Below, in pieces: positions 8,870 through 18,803 of a stretch of 64,000 nt of DNA. Position numbers and translations under genes: made by a program. Source of the DNA: Chrysophaeum taylorii (taxonomy: Eukaryota; Sar; Pelagophyceae; Pelagomonadales; Pelagomonadaceae). The notes under the pieces were generated by a model. The model searched no databases, was not told where the DNA came from, and was given only the letters and a program-made list of their open reading frames with translations. The stretch lies in assembly GCA_029834535.1 (NCBI GenBank), contig JAQMWT010000446.1, positions 35,001 through 99,000 of the forward strand, written 5' to 3'. Position 1 is the stretch's first letter. Each line of letters starts with the position of its first letter.

Positions 8870-10363
8870 ATGAAAGAAGAAGAACGCGAGTCGAATACCG
8901 TGAACTCGAGGAACTCGGGTTCCAATGCGTCGCGGTCGTCGGCAAGTGGAAATTTACTGTCGGGACAGCCGCCGAGAGATGGTGGTGCACAGCCGTATAA
9001 CAGGTGCTTCCACGCGTATGGGGGATTCGATGCGTTCGAGCGAGTCCAGAAGCACCTCGACGCTGCGCGAGATCTCATGCCAAAAGGAATCACGGGCGCG
9101 AAACACGTCAAAGTGTGGAAAATCATCCACGAAGGCGCCCGCCGAAGTGCGATGCCGGGGCCCCACGAACCAGAGCGCGCGAGGACGCTAGCATCCCGCG
9201 CGCGGCACTTTCTCTGGGGCTCGACGACCTTCGTGACTCAGGTATCGCACTTTGATCGATGCGCAACTGTGGCGATCGTGCCGCGACTCAATCGGTGCTT
9301 GATCGTCGTGCTTGATAAAGAAAAAATTAATCCGATGGCTCACGCCAACAAGACGTTCGCCCGCCTCGACACATTTTCCCAGCGCGCCGTGCCTATCTCC
9401 GACAACTGGCTCGGCAACCAATTGAGGGACGTCTGGGATCGAAGGGCCTCGCGCCTCCTCGAGCGCTTCAGAGCACAATTTCCCGGGGGTACGCCGAGCG
9501 TCGAGGCCGAGTGTAGGTTTGATCCCGCGGTCATGGATACCCTCATCGAAGAGGCTGCAGCAAACGCCCACCGCATGGTAAATTTTATGAGATTGCCCGG
9601 CGAGAAGCCGGTGATCAGGCCGACTCGAGAAGACCTTCTCCCGAGGACTCGAGATCCGAGGTTTGACCAGTTGCCAGTGATCGACGTCGAAGTCCAGATC
9701 TCGCCCCTGACCTCGGGCCTCGTCAGAACTGCCGTCAAGGCTACTATTGGGAGTAGACGACAATTCGAATACGAGATCAAGACAACAGACGCCCGCATCT
9801 GGCGAATCGTGCGCACCTACACCGACGACGATAGACGCGATTGGCAAACCTTAACCGGGGGAACCCGCATCGCTCGTTGGCTCGTGCTCCTCGTAGAGTG
9901 GTGTGCCAAGGACGACACCTCGTGGTGGGGGAAAGTCAATGACGACAAGAGCTGGTGTCAATACACGAACCTCTTTCGCTACGCCCCGACCCTCCTCATG
10001 CATCTTGTCTCCCTCAACATCATGCCCAACCTCGTCAGCGACGATGGCATGAACCTCGTCCTCACGCGCGTCAAGGAGCACGAGCTCACGCCACTCTTCG
10101 TCCGCCAAGTTCGGCAGGACCACGACGATCATAATGACCCCAACAACGCGAACGACATCCCCGACTACGTCACCACCGATTATGATACAGCCCGGGTCTT
10201 GGGCCCCGAGGCTACGCGCAGGATCGAATTCACTACCAACAACCAAGACTGCATGCCTTGCTGTGTCTTGCCTGGCACCTCGACTCGTGGCTACAAACGC
10301 ACCGTCATAGTCTACGAAGAAGGCGGAAATGGAGACCGGCTCGGTGATTTTGACGTTGTCTGA
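8870..10363 (+). CDS. Orphan protein, 497 residues
   Basis: I do not recognise this gene. The first ATG in the frame is at 8870 (reading MKEEERESN); the open frame extends upstream only through non-ATG codons. The product is soluble, with no signal peptide or membrane segment, rich in Arg and Asp, and has a Ser/Asn-rich head (residues 1-40). A Trp-rich segment in the middle ('WLVLLVEWCAKDDTSWWGKV') and an acidic His/Asp/Asn patch ('DHDDHNDPNNANDIPDY') stand out. The long uninterrupted frame and GC-rich codon use resemble the neighbouring host genes. It is divergent from the ammonium transporter across 315 bases. It could be a host gene or a cargo gene of an unknown element; no transposase or nuclease motif is evident. 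Confidence 0.7.
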   Translation: MKEEERESNTVNSRNSGSNASRSSASGNLLSGQPPRDGGAQPYNRCFHAYGGFDAFERVQKHLDAARDLMPKGITGAKHVKVWKIIHEGARRSAMPGPHEPERARTLASRARHFLWGSTTFVTQVSHFDRCATVAIVPRLNRCLIVVLDKEKINPMAHANKTFARLDTFSQRAVPISDNWLGNQLRDVWDRRASRLLERFRAQFPGGTPSVEAECRFDPAVMDTLIEEAAANAHRMVNFMRLPGEKPVIRPTREDLLPRTRDPRFDQLPVIDVEVQISPLTSGLVRTAVKATIGSRRQFEYEIKTTDARIWRIVRTYTDDDRRDWQTLTGGTRIARWLVLLVEWCAKDDTSWWGKVNDDKSWCQYTNLFRYAPTLLMHLVSLNIMPNLVSDDGMNLVLTRVKEHELTPLFVRQVRQDHDDHNDPNNANDIPDYVTTDYDTARVLGPEATRRIEFTTNNQDCMPCCVLPGTSTRGYKRTVIVYEEGGNGDRLGDFDVV

Positions 10364-11644
10364 CCTCGTGACCATCGTCACGCGCCCTTCGAGCTCAAGA
10401 CTTCGACGCCTAGCAAAGTCTCCGTCGACTCCCGAGCTCGCATTATTGATGAGGCAATTAAGTATACCGACGGGCCTACCCTCGTCAACAAGATCATCCG
10501 GTGAGGACGATAAAGTATAGTCAGTCCTTGGGGCCACGTGTGACGCGATCTAACCTGAGCAGCCTGGCTAGGGAGCTATAAATAAACAACGCGCCCACAA
10601 ACAACCCGGTTTCCGCTTACGGGCGCGAAGGGGACCTCCCCGATTTCGATGAGATTCTACCAATTAAAAATTGTTCTAAAGCCAGCACAAACGTCCCGGC
10701 GTCGAGGCGCGCGCCATTAAGAGCTCGCGCGCGACGTCATTGCAGCTGCCTCGGAATTGGGTGGCTAGAAATTCAACTGCGCATCTCTCTCTGGAGATCC
10801 GATGGGACGTCAGAACGTAGGAAGTGGTCTAGATCCACGGGCGTCACCAGGGGTGGGCGACCAGACGGAGCTCCCGCAGCCGACAAACAAGTCGCCGGGG
10901 GAAATCAATGGCCACAGGCAACTTCGACTTTCAGCTCGCTCCTGCAATCAATCAATCGATCGATCGATCGGTCAATCAACGATTGGAAATGCGGCTTCCA
11001 TTTCGTCCACTTGGCCAGCGCCCTGATTCCGAGACGCGAAGATCGTCCTCGGCACGGCCATCGACGTGATGTTCGTTCAATGCACCTTACCCTTCTCGTT
11101 CGAGCGCTTCGAGGCGGATCTTCGCGCTTTCCTAGCGCGTGACGTCTGCGAGGCGTCCTTACTTTGAGCAAACAAGCTCTCCACCGCGTGGATGGCTTCG
11201 TGACCTTCGCGATACTTGGCATTCTCGAACAGCACGCGACTTTCTCGTTGCCAGCTTCCTCGGGCTGCTGTCGCCGGCCTGAGTCTAGGGTACTCGCATT
11301 CTGGGCACTGACGCCGTCCTCATGGCTCCCCGGGTCTTGTTTACCGTACCTCTCGGTTTTTTACAGGGGTAGTTTAAACCTGTTTTTTTCAGCGTTGGAA
11401 ATTCACTGAGCTCACTTCACTAGGTTCATTGAATTTGGTTCACTTCACTTCACTTCACTTCACCGAAAATTTTCGTCCGAAGTCCAATGTTCACTTCACG
11501 TTCATTCACTTCGGCTGACGGCCTGACCTTGACCCCGTCTGATGAGCGAAGTCGAGCCGCCCACCTGGAGGTGGAGGATAATGTTGATGATGAGGAGGAA
11601 TTTAAACGCGGAACAGAAGGAGGAAGTTCACAAGAACGAGCCGA
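10364..11644. other. Gene-free interval with TTCACTTCACTT repeats, probably the left part of a hAT element
   Basis: No gene supported. 10948-10980 is an ATCG-type microsatellite. At 10850 lies CAGGGGTGGGCGA, which looks like the CAGGGGTGGGC terminal repeat common in hAT transposons, but no matching right end was found. 11398-11515 is packed with TTCACT/TTCACTTCACTT direct repeats just upstream of the hAT-like transposase, as expected of subterminal transposase-binding repeats. Confidence 0.45.
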
Positions 11645-13090
11645 TTGCGACGTCGATGTTGTGACGTGAAACACACCCGGCAAAAGTGGACGATCAACCA
11701 GGTTTTTCCAAGGTGTGGGACTGCGTGCGCCGACCGAAGGAAAATCACCCTGAACGCGTTGACCAGTGGGAAGGCGACGACGCATGTGTGTATCCGGTGC
11801 TGGGAGCGCCTGAAGGTGACGAGAGACTTCAAGAAAGGCACATGGCAGACGACCAAGCCTCTTGCCCACTTAAAAGCTGCGCATCCGGAGGACGACCTGG
11901 GACGTCGACAGCTCACCAAGAAACAGAAGACAGACCAAGAAAAGGAGGGCGTTATGACGGCCGTGGGCGTTGTGGCAGCCTCGAAGGGTAATTCGGATAT
12001 TACGAGATACTTCATGGCCATGCCCAGCCAGGCAAAGCACTCTTCCCTGATGGCGTTCTCGGCTCGGCACTACGTGTACACGTCGCAGCGGATTTTTTCC
12101 AAGCGCACCTTTGACGACGAAGATCATCGCAGCCTAATTGAGGCGTATTACCGCGGCGGTGGCGGGAAAGGCAAGTGCCCGTTCATGACTCGAAAGGCGC
12201 TGTTTGAATGGGTGGACGCTGAATATCGTTGCTTTGTTCGAATCTTGAAGCACGTCGTTACGGAGTGTTATGAATCCATTCGCCCAGGTGCTGCATGGAC
12301 GGCGGGACACTCAAGGATAAGTTCAAGCGACAGGCCATTGGCCCATCCTTCATCTGGTCCGATTGGAGTGGCGTTGAGACGGTGTGCGTGGGCCTCGTTC
12401 CAGCTGACGACGGAACCGATTCCGGCACGGCTTCTCTGCTCCGTTCTGTGGTCGCGGAGCGTGCGGGAATCGATATCGATTTGGCGGCCGCAACAATTGT
12501 TCAAGACCGGGCTGCAATTGGCGTCGCCGAAGAATTTTTTGTTGAGGTCGAAGCGTGTGTGACATGCATGATATCTCAACAATCTCGGCAGCGGCATGTG
12601 GCGACTTGACACGATCCAGAGGCAAGCAGGTAATTATTCCATTCCCAGCAGGCCAGGAGCTGCTGAACAGTGCCCACGATGGAGCCTAGTACTTTTCTTA
12701 CGGCACACACGTTTGAAGGATCTGCATGCGCTTTTGCCATTACAGCCGGGGAAATAAATCGCTGAAGCTCAAGCTCGACCTCAATAAGACGAGGTTCCGG
12801 GCGCGATACCAACTTTTTCGTTCCTTGCTGCGTATGCGCCACGTGCTCAAACTGTACGCGGCTACCAACATTGGATTCCCCTGGACAATCAGTGATGAGC
12901 AATGTTTCGCCGCTTTTCTGACCTTTACAATCCGGTTTTGCTCTCGCAGTGAATTCCGTGCTCAGCACCTGCGACGCTATCTGCAATGTTCTTACGTGTC
13001 ACTGCGACGCTATCTGCAACGTTCTTACCTGCCACAACTGTTTCGCCACTATCGCCAACTTCTACCGCAGTCTATTCGAGTATGACGAGC
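11645..13090 (+). pseudogene. hAT-family transposase relic with BED zinc finger
   Basis: The first frame (11645-12562) contains a BED-type zinc finger: 'CIRCWERLKV' followed about 28 residues later by 'LAHLKAAHPEDD' (C-x2-C...H-x4-H). After a frame change near 12290, the +1 frame holds 'SFIWSDWSGVETVCVGLV' and 'IVQDRAAIGVAEEFFVEV', which fit the RNase H-like core of hAT transposases (beta-strand block, then the D-N/R-A region). From about 12715 a further frame reads 'KDLHALLPLQPGK' and 'LKLDLNKTRFRARYQLFRSL', then 'RHVLKLYAATNIGFPWTISD', the C-terminal helical region. At least three frame changes or stops break the gene, so it is dead. There is a 32-base tandem duplication at 12965-13030 at its end. 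Confidence 0.7.
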
Positions 13091-14041
13091 GAAGCTCGCC
13101 GCTTGCTCCTCCAACGTTGGCCCATATGGCAACTTCGTTCTTGCGAATGCGAAAACGGGCCACTTCCTTATCTGCCACAGCAGGCTGGCATACAGCAGCC
13201 TGGTCTACTCGTGTTCGTTCCTTACACCGCTGGCGCGTCCGAAGCCTTCCATTTTCGCGTACAGGACGCGGTCGTGCCCATGGCAACTTGCTCGCACCAC
13301 AACAACCAAACACCCACGTTCGCATCAAACCTGTTTCCACCTGTTTTTGCTTCTGTCGACTCCGACCATCGTCATAACCTGGTCACCATGCACCATGCAA
13401 CATATCTGCCCAAAGGCCACGTTCTCATCAGACGTCTGATACACCGCCATCATATATACCAGCCCGTGTTCCCGCTATCTTTACCCCGCTGCGATTCTCA
13501 GTGGCACCAATCGTCTAACGCACGTCATCCCAGGCACTTTTGTCGCTATTGTTCTTCAAACCTCGATTTTGCTGACAGTTTCGCTTATCAGATTTCCTGC
13601 AATGTCAACCACCGAAGGAACTTCAACGTTGTTCTGACTTTCTCGAATCACACTTCCCAGCTCTCGTCTACTGTTGCCCCATTGTCACCTGTTCCTGCTG
13701 TTGCCCGATTGTCACCTGTTCTTCCGCTGTTGCCCCCTTGTCCCCTGTGTTTGATGAGAATGCGCCGGTTTCACTGGGACTGATCACCCCATCACGTGAA
13801 CCGACCATTCTACGAGCTCATGAACTCCGACGAACCAAAGAGAGAAAACAACAAACAGTGCACAACAAAGTCGAGCCAACCAGAGCCGACAAAACAATAA
13901 GCATGCAAAACAAAGTCGAGCCAAACGGAGCCAACCGCGCAAAGTCGACAAAAAGCGCACATTATTCAGAAACAAATGGAGAGCCAACTCAAACCGACAA
14001 TACTGGCGTTTTGGCACGCACTGTCGATTCTGTGTCATCCC
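13091..14041. other. Gene-free interval with small direct repeats
   Basis: The open frames here have no recognisable motif and read in several frames. 13672-13740 holds degenerate copies of 'ctgttgccc...ttgtcacctgttc'. 13860-13945 has a near-repeat of CAAAGTCGAGCCAA. The interval probably consists of decayed transposon sequence between the hAT relic and SINE copy S3. Confidence 0.4.
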
Positions 14042-14403
14042 CTTACCCTGATCGCCGACTGCGGTTGCGATGGAGGACGGTGCCTCATGAATCCTGAGCC
14101 TTGCGAGGGCATCCGCCCTCCCGGCGTAGGTTGGCACCTATTCGCCTCCCGAGCGGGCCGGTTGGCAGCCGGAACGTTCGCAGTGGGACGGGGTATGGCC
14201 GGGGGGCGAAGACGGAAGGTTATCGACGAGTTGGTTGTCAGTCACATCGCGGTCTCCTCGTCGCATGGCGACAAGCTTGATGGTCACTCTCCGCCGACCG
14301 ACCTTTCGGCGCTCCTCGTCTACAGGCCCGTGATTCCGGACTGGCACCTGTCGGTCCGGCCTGGCTCCCATGCTCGGGAGAGGTCTGAAGTTAGTTAGTT
14401 AGT
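14042..14403 (+). repeat. SINE-like repeat copy S3 (full length)
   Basis: Begins CTTACCCTGATCGCCGAC like S2 and ends with three AGTT units. Internal sequence is nearly identical to S1 and S2, so the family was active recently. Flanking TGTCATCC (14033-14040) and TGTCATTCC (14404-14412) look like a slightly diverged target duplication. Confidence 0.88.
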
Positions 14404-14445
14404 TGTCATTCCGTGTACGTTAATTATTCTAGCTTTCGTTTGTTA

Positions 14446-14494
14446 GTTCATTATGTCTTTAAATGTCGACTGCTAAGAGGGTTCATTATGTCTT
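14446..14494 (-). repeat. Micro-retroposon: 21-base insert inside a 14-base target duplication
   Basis: GTTCATTATGTCTT occurs at 14446-14459 and again at 14481-14494, flanking the 21 bases 14460-14480 (taaatgtcgactgctaagagg). Read on the minus strand the insert ends CTCTTAGCAGTCGACATTTA. That is the same end carried by the 67-base copy at 52186-52252, so this is an extreme 5' truncation of the same retroposon. Confidence 0.8.
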
Positions 14495-14499
14495 CCTTC

Positions 14500-14885
14500 C
14501 CATCCAAATCCTGCACGTCGGTTACAAGCCCTTGCCACAGAATATCATTCCCTCGGTCAGCTCGGTTGCTCGGATGTTGTTCGCGTTCCTTCTACTTTTT
14601 CTGGCACCATCTGCCCTTTGAAGTGGGTCCACCGCACGAAGTATGAATCTGGCCGCTTCAAATCGTACACTGCTCATCTCGTTGTCCGCGGTTACACCCA
14701 GGTTCACGGCATTGCTTACCACGACACGTACCGTCCTGTAGATGTCATCTCTGCTTTCATACAAGCCCCGGTCTGGCGTTGCTGTTCACGACTGGGATTT
14801 GCATAAGTTGGATGTCAGCTCCGCTTTTATCCAAGCTCCCATTGACGAAGACATCTATGTCTGGCCACGTAGTCGTATCGTCGGA
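14500..14885 (+). mobile_element. Ty1/copia reverse-transcriptase fossil (fragment)
   Basis: Conceptual reading shows Ty1/copia RT signatures: 'CPLKWVHRTKYESGRF', 'HLVVRGYTQVHGIAYHDTY' (the usual K-A-R-L-V-A-K-G-Y-x-Q...Y-x-x-T-F segment) and 'LHKLDVSSAFIQAPIDEDIY' (the D-V-x-x-A-F-L-x-G core). It is only a fragment without LTRs and is broken in several places. It is not closely similar to the RT of E2. Confidence 0.75.
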
Positions 14886-14927
14886 GTTTGAAAAGGGCAA
14901 TGTACTGGAAGCGCAAAGCTCGCGACA

Positions 14928-16456
14928 TGTCCGGCGCCATCGGCTCTGCTGGCGGTTCGGGCGGCACGGTCGCCAAACAAAACAATACGAAGCGAGTCGT
15001 GGACGCGTTTCTGGCGGGAAAAGGGATGCCGTCTTGGGGTTCGTTGGACGAGGCGACAGCCTGCAGTAGAGAGCTGTACCACGAGCTCGCCCACTATCTG
15101 GTCAACGTGTACAAGTCCGAGGGGTCCGTGAACAGGGGCAAGGCTCCGCCGCATGGTCATCGACCTGCTCCAACTCGACAGCTCGAGTCCGGCCGAATTC
15201 CTGCCGGCTGGGTCGCTCTGGCCGATGACCGAGACCACCTTCGCGACTCTTGTCCTCTGGTACGAGCAGCGCGAGCGGGCGGGGCAGGCATCGTCGGTCA
15301 TCACGAAGATGCGGGGCCATTACGACGCTACCTTCTTTGGCGGAGTGGCAAATGCTCACGAGGTCCTCGTCGCCTGGAGCCGGGCGCTCCAAGCTCGCTT
15401 CAAGTACGACAACCTCCATCTGACTGGGTGGATCCCGGCCAACGCGCCGCCTCCTGCGTTGAAAGCGGAACTGGTGGAGCTCCGGGCGGAGGTGCGCGGA
15501 CTCCGGTCGGAGTTTCAGCAGCTACTAGCCCTCGTGCGACCAAGCCTCGGCATCATCGCCGCCCCAGCCATCCCGTCGCCTCCAGTCGCCGCCCCGTCGT
15601 CTGCTCCCTTCACTGCAGAAGAGGAGCTCGACCCTCTGCCGCCCTTTGTGAGTCTGTGGTAAGGACCTGAGACTCCGTCACCACCGCCGGTGCTTCCTGC
15701 GACTTCGTCTCCGTCTCCTGCGTTGGGGCCAATTTCGTCCTCGATGCAGGGAGAAACCCCGGGACCAGCTGTGACCTCGGCTGCGGCTGAGGCTTCCGCT
15801 CCGGCGACGGCAAGGCCGCCCGTGTCTTCCTCTCCGTCTCGTGCATCAGCGCCGATTACTTCCGTAATGGTGTTGCAACCCCTGGTGCCAGCTGCGACTG
15901 CGCCCGCGCGCGCGACTGCGCGCATCCTCCCCCCTTGCCGCGCCCAAGCTCGAGCTCCGACGCTGGTGGAGACGTTGAAAGGCATCGCCGCTATCGACTA
16001 CTACCTCGATTTAAGCGCCGATAGAACGCTCATCCCCTGAACCTCTCGCCCAGGGACGAGAGGCGAGCAGCGTTGGCTGTCGATTGGTTCGACAAGATGG
16101 CGACGGATGACGAGGGCTTGAGCTTCGCGGACTCGACGGTGGAGCGCGGAGCACAACGCGCTCAAGTCGCTTTCCTCGGTCGACTCATTGTCGAGCGCCT
16201 CCAAGACGCCTTCTGCGCCTACCGCAAACACCACCCCAACTCCGGCTTCAAACTACCCAATACTCTCCTTTCCAAGAACCTCGACCAGGAGATCGGGATG
16301 AACTGGATCTCGGACCGGCTAGACCAGCTCTACAAACTCAAGGACCCTCCTCACAACTTGCGCATTGTGGCCACTCCCCATAACTTCGCCGACTTTCGCG
16401 CGGCCTCCCGGTCGGAGAACGCCCGCGCAGCCAAAAGGCAGAGGACCACTTCCTAA
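14928..16456 (+). pseudogene. Unrecognised alanine/proline-rich protein gene, frame-broken
   Basis: I do not recognise the product. Protein-like sequence runs through consecutive frames. From 14928 it reads 'MSGAIGSAGGSGG' then 'MPSWGSLDEATACSRELYHE'. It then shifts frame near 15131-15153 to 'MVIDLLQLDSSSPAEFLPAG' and a coiled-coil 'LKAELVELRAEVRGLRSEFQ' (about 15462-15525). A Pro/Ala-rich linker follows (15690-15960, beyond a stop at 15660), and a last frame 'SPRDERRAALAVDWFDKMAT' to 'NARAAKRQRTTS' runs to 16456. Read in sequence these look like one gene with about three breaks. Introns are possible but no good GT-AG pairs restore it obviously. The 3' part is duplicated in tandem (16293-16735). 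It may be a cargo or DNA-binding gene of a mobile element. Confidence 0.5.
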
Positions 16457-16735
16457 AGTGTCTCTGCTCTGCCGCGGTTCTCCCTCCTCCTTTGCCCCCG
16501 AGTTCGGGATGAACTGGATCTCGGACCGCCTCGACTAGCTCTACAAACTCAAGGACCCTTCTCGCAACTTGCGCATTCTGGCCACTCCCCAAACCTTCGC
16601 CGACTTTCGCACGGCCTCCCCAACCCAAACAACCTTCGCCGACTTTCGCGCGGCCTCCAGATCCGAGAACGACCGCGCAGCTAAAAGGCAGAGGACCTCT
16701 TCCGCCTAAAGGTGTCTCTCCTCAGCCGCGGCTCT
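16293..16735 (+). repeat. Imperfect tandem duplication (about 211-base offset) of the 3' end of the preceding gene
   Basis: TCGGGATGAACTGGATCTCG occurs at 16293 and 16504, and the following roughly 200 bases match with scattered changes, including the AAAAGGCAGAGGACC end. The second unit carries a further small duplication of 'ccttcgccgactttcgc' (16594 and 16631) and an in-frame stop, so it is non-coding. Confidence 0.8.
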
Positions 16736-17149
16736 CGCTCGTTTGCTAACTACTCCTAACTTTCGCCACCACCTCTGTGAACTGTGGACGATATGGGTGT
16801 AAGGCCGTGAACCGTTACCGGGGTAACCACGTACTACAGAAGGGTAAGGGTCCGCCTGCGGCGGAACTTTTGGTCGCACTGAAGTTGTTTGTGGTTGTGT
16901 GGCGAGCGAACGGCCTTCCTCGTCCAGCGACTCGATCAAGAGCGCGGACGCGAGCGGCGAGCCTAGATTCGAAGGTGAGCCTGGTAGGCATAATTTCCTG
17001 TGACGCCACAGGTGGTGGAGGAATACGAGATTCGAGCGACCATGTCGGTCGCAGCGGATTCCAGAGCGCTACACTATAATGTGTACAACACTGGAATTCC
17101 TTACTCCTTTCACATCTTTTCTACTTGAGGTTTTTTTTTCTCTCCACAC
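16736..17149. other. Gene-free interval
   Basis: No gene, RNA or repeat of note was seen between the tandem duplication and SINE copy S4. Confidence 0.4.
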
Positions 17150-17542
17150 ACCTCTCCCGAGCATGGGAGCAAGGCCGGACCGGCAGGAGCCGGTACGGAA
17201 TCACAGAGGAAAATCACACAGTTGGGGCAGAGGCGAGGGACCAGGACGGACTTGTTGATGGTGGACCGCCACTGCGGACCGCGGTCTTGTGCGAGGTCGT
17301 GCAAAAGCGTCGCAGGCCGCGGACGTGTTGGTCCACGAACAATCGACCTGCCCGTCGCGTTCTGCCCTACCGAGCGAACCCCATGATTCCCAGCGCGGAC
17401 TTTTTTTCCGGGTGCTAACCGGCCAGCCCTGGAGGCGAGCAGGCACCGTCTCACTCCGGGACGGCCGGGGCCGCCGCAGGGAGCAAGCGTGATAGGCGCC
17501 GTCCTCCATCGCATCCATACGGTTAGCGATCGCAGGGTTTGG
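17150..17542 (-). repeat. SINE-like repeat copy S4 (diverged, near full length)
   Basis: The minus strand matches the family head (TGCGATGGAGGACGG) and the 3' part (CTCCCATGCTCGGGAGAGG). The middle is more diverged and contains extra sequence, so this is an older insertion or a different subfamily. It ends about 90 bases before the lipase start. Confidence 0.75.
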
Positions 17543-17635
17543 GTTTGTAAACAAAAAGAAATTCGATTTGTAAACAACACAAAAAAAAATAAAACCCTTC
17601 CTTCCACGTCTTGAAGGCGTGTGTGTAAACCAAAA

Positions 17636-18505
17636 ATGGTCTTTTTAGGCCTAATGATGATGATTGGCGCGGCGGGCGCGTACGACGAGAGCACGGCGAT
17701 CCGCGCCCTCCAGCTGTCCGAGGCTGCGTACTGCACGGGCTCGGTCTCGGAGAACAGCTCGTTGCCCGAGGGAGCGACGGTGACTGCTGTGGTCTCGCAG
17801 ACGACGAGCGGCGGACGCGCAATCGTCGGATACGACACCTTCGACGAGACCGTGTTCGTCGCGTACAGAGGGTCCGAGAACGTCCAGAACTGGATCGAGA
17901 ACATCAAGTTCATCAAGACTTACCCCTACGAGGGGTATCCCGACGTCGGAGTCGAGCAGGGCTTTTACGATTGGTACGCGGATCTCAACGACGCGGGCCT
18001 TCTCGACGCGGTCAAAGAGCTCGCCTCCTACTCCTCAAACCTCAAGGTCACGGGACACTCGGCGGGCGCCGCGTGTGCGACGCTTCTAGCCACTGACGTC
18101 TCCCTCGGTCTCGCGTTGACCGATTTCGACTTGGTCTCGGCAACTACCTTTGGTTCTCCGAGAGTTGGTCAGTCCGATTTTGCCGACCTCTACGCAACCT
18201 TTAAGCACACCAGCCTCCGCGTCACCCACTACCACGACATCGTCCCCCACCTTCCGCCCGAAGACATGACCTTCCACCACGTCGCTACCGAAGTCTTCTA
18301 CAACGAGGCCAATTCCGCCTATAAAGTCTGCGACGGTTCGGGCGAGGATAACTCCTGCTCGAACGCCTGCGCCGACACCTTCTCCTGCACCTCGGTCGAC
18401 GACCACCTCTACTACATCAACATCACTCTCGGGGTTGACGGCTGCCCCTCCTCCAACCGCCCCAAGATTTTTTTTCATCCCCGCGCCGCTCAAAAACCCG
18501 AGTAG
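17636..18505 (+). CDS. Secreted triacylglycerol lipase, class 3
   Basis: A 289-residue alpha/beta-hydrolase of the fungal-type lipase (class 3) family, which hydrolyses acyl esters of glycerolipids. The ATG at 17636 gives a hydrophobic signal peptide (MVFLGLMMMIGAAGA, 1-15), so the protein enters the secretory pathway. The nucleophile elbow is G-H-S-A-G at 140-144 with catalytic Ser142. The acid is probably Asp201 in 'YHDIVPHLPP', and the base is His257 in 'VDDHLYYIN', the spacing typical of the family. 'VFVAYRGSENVQNWIENI' (73-90) is the conserved lid and oxyanion-side block. A Cys-rich stretch (232-251) before the histidine probably forms disulfides. Length is normal for the family, and no frame damage is seen. 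SINE fragments lie on both sides. Confidence 0.93.
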   Translation: MVFLGLMMMIGAAGAYDESTAIRALQLSEAAYCTGSVSENSSLPEGATVTAVVSQTTSGGRAIVGYDTFDETVFVAYRGSENVQNWIENIKFIKTYPYEGYPDVGVEQGFYDWYADLNDAGLLDAVKELASYSSNLKVTGHSAGAACATLLATDVSLGLALTDFDLVSATTFGSPRVGQSDFADLYATFKHTSLRVTHYHDIVPHLPPEDMTFHHVATEVFYNEANSAYKVCDGSGEDNSCSNACADTFSCTSVDDHLYYINITLGVDGCPSSNRPKIFFHPRAAQKPE

Positions 18506-18557
18506 TACCCACTAACCTACTTCCTTCTCCTCATATATATCGAGGACGACGACGCCT

Positions 18558-18585
18558 CTTCGAACGAACGAACGAACGAACGAAC
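18558..18585. repeat. (CGAA)n microsatellite
   Basis: Six to seven CGAA/AACG units lie 50 bases beyond the lipase stop codon. Confidence 0.9.
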
Positions 18586-18696
18586 GGGGAAATTGGGCCT
18601 CTTCAATTCTCGGGCACCACGTCCTAATAATAATATCCACCACCGCCGGTGACGACGGCCCTTGCTCAGTCCTCCTTCGGCGTGGTGGTTGAGGCG

Positions 18697-18803
18697 CGCC
18701 GTCTCTGCCCTAGTTGCGTGATTTTGCTCTGTGTGATTCCGGATCGGCTCCGGCCTGGCTCCCATGCTCTGGGGCTCCCGAGGTGTGGTCTGAAGTTAGT
18801 TTG
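18697..18803 (+). repeat. SINE-like repeat copy S5 (3' fragment)
   Basis: Only the 3' third of the family is present (GTGATTCCGGATCGGC... CTCCCATGCTC...GGTCTGAAGTTAGTTTG). This 5' truncation is typical of retroposed copies. Confidence 0.75.

Noticed and set aside
10849-10862. CAGGGGTGGGCGA as the left TIR of the hAT relic
   Set aside because: No matching right TIR or 8-base target duplication was found, so it is noted only as a possibility.
12986-13783. 265-codon plus-strand open frame
   Set aside because: No motif, His/Pro/Ser-rich, and starts within a tandem duplication; most likely decayed transposon sequence.
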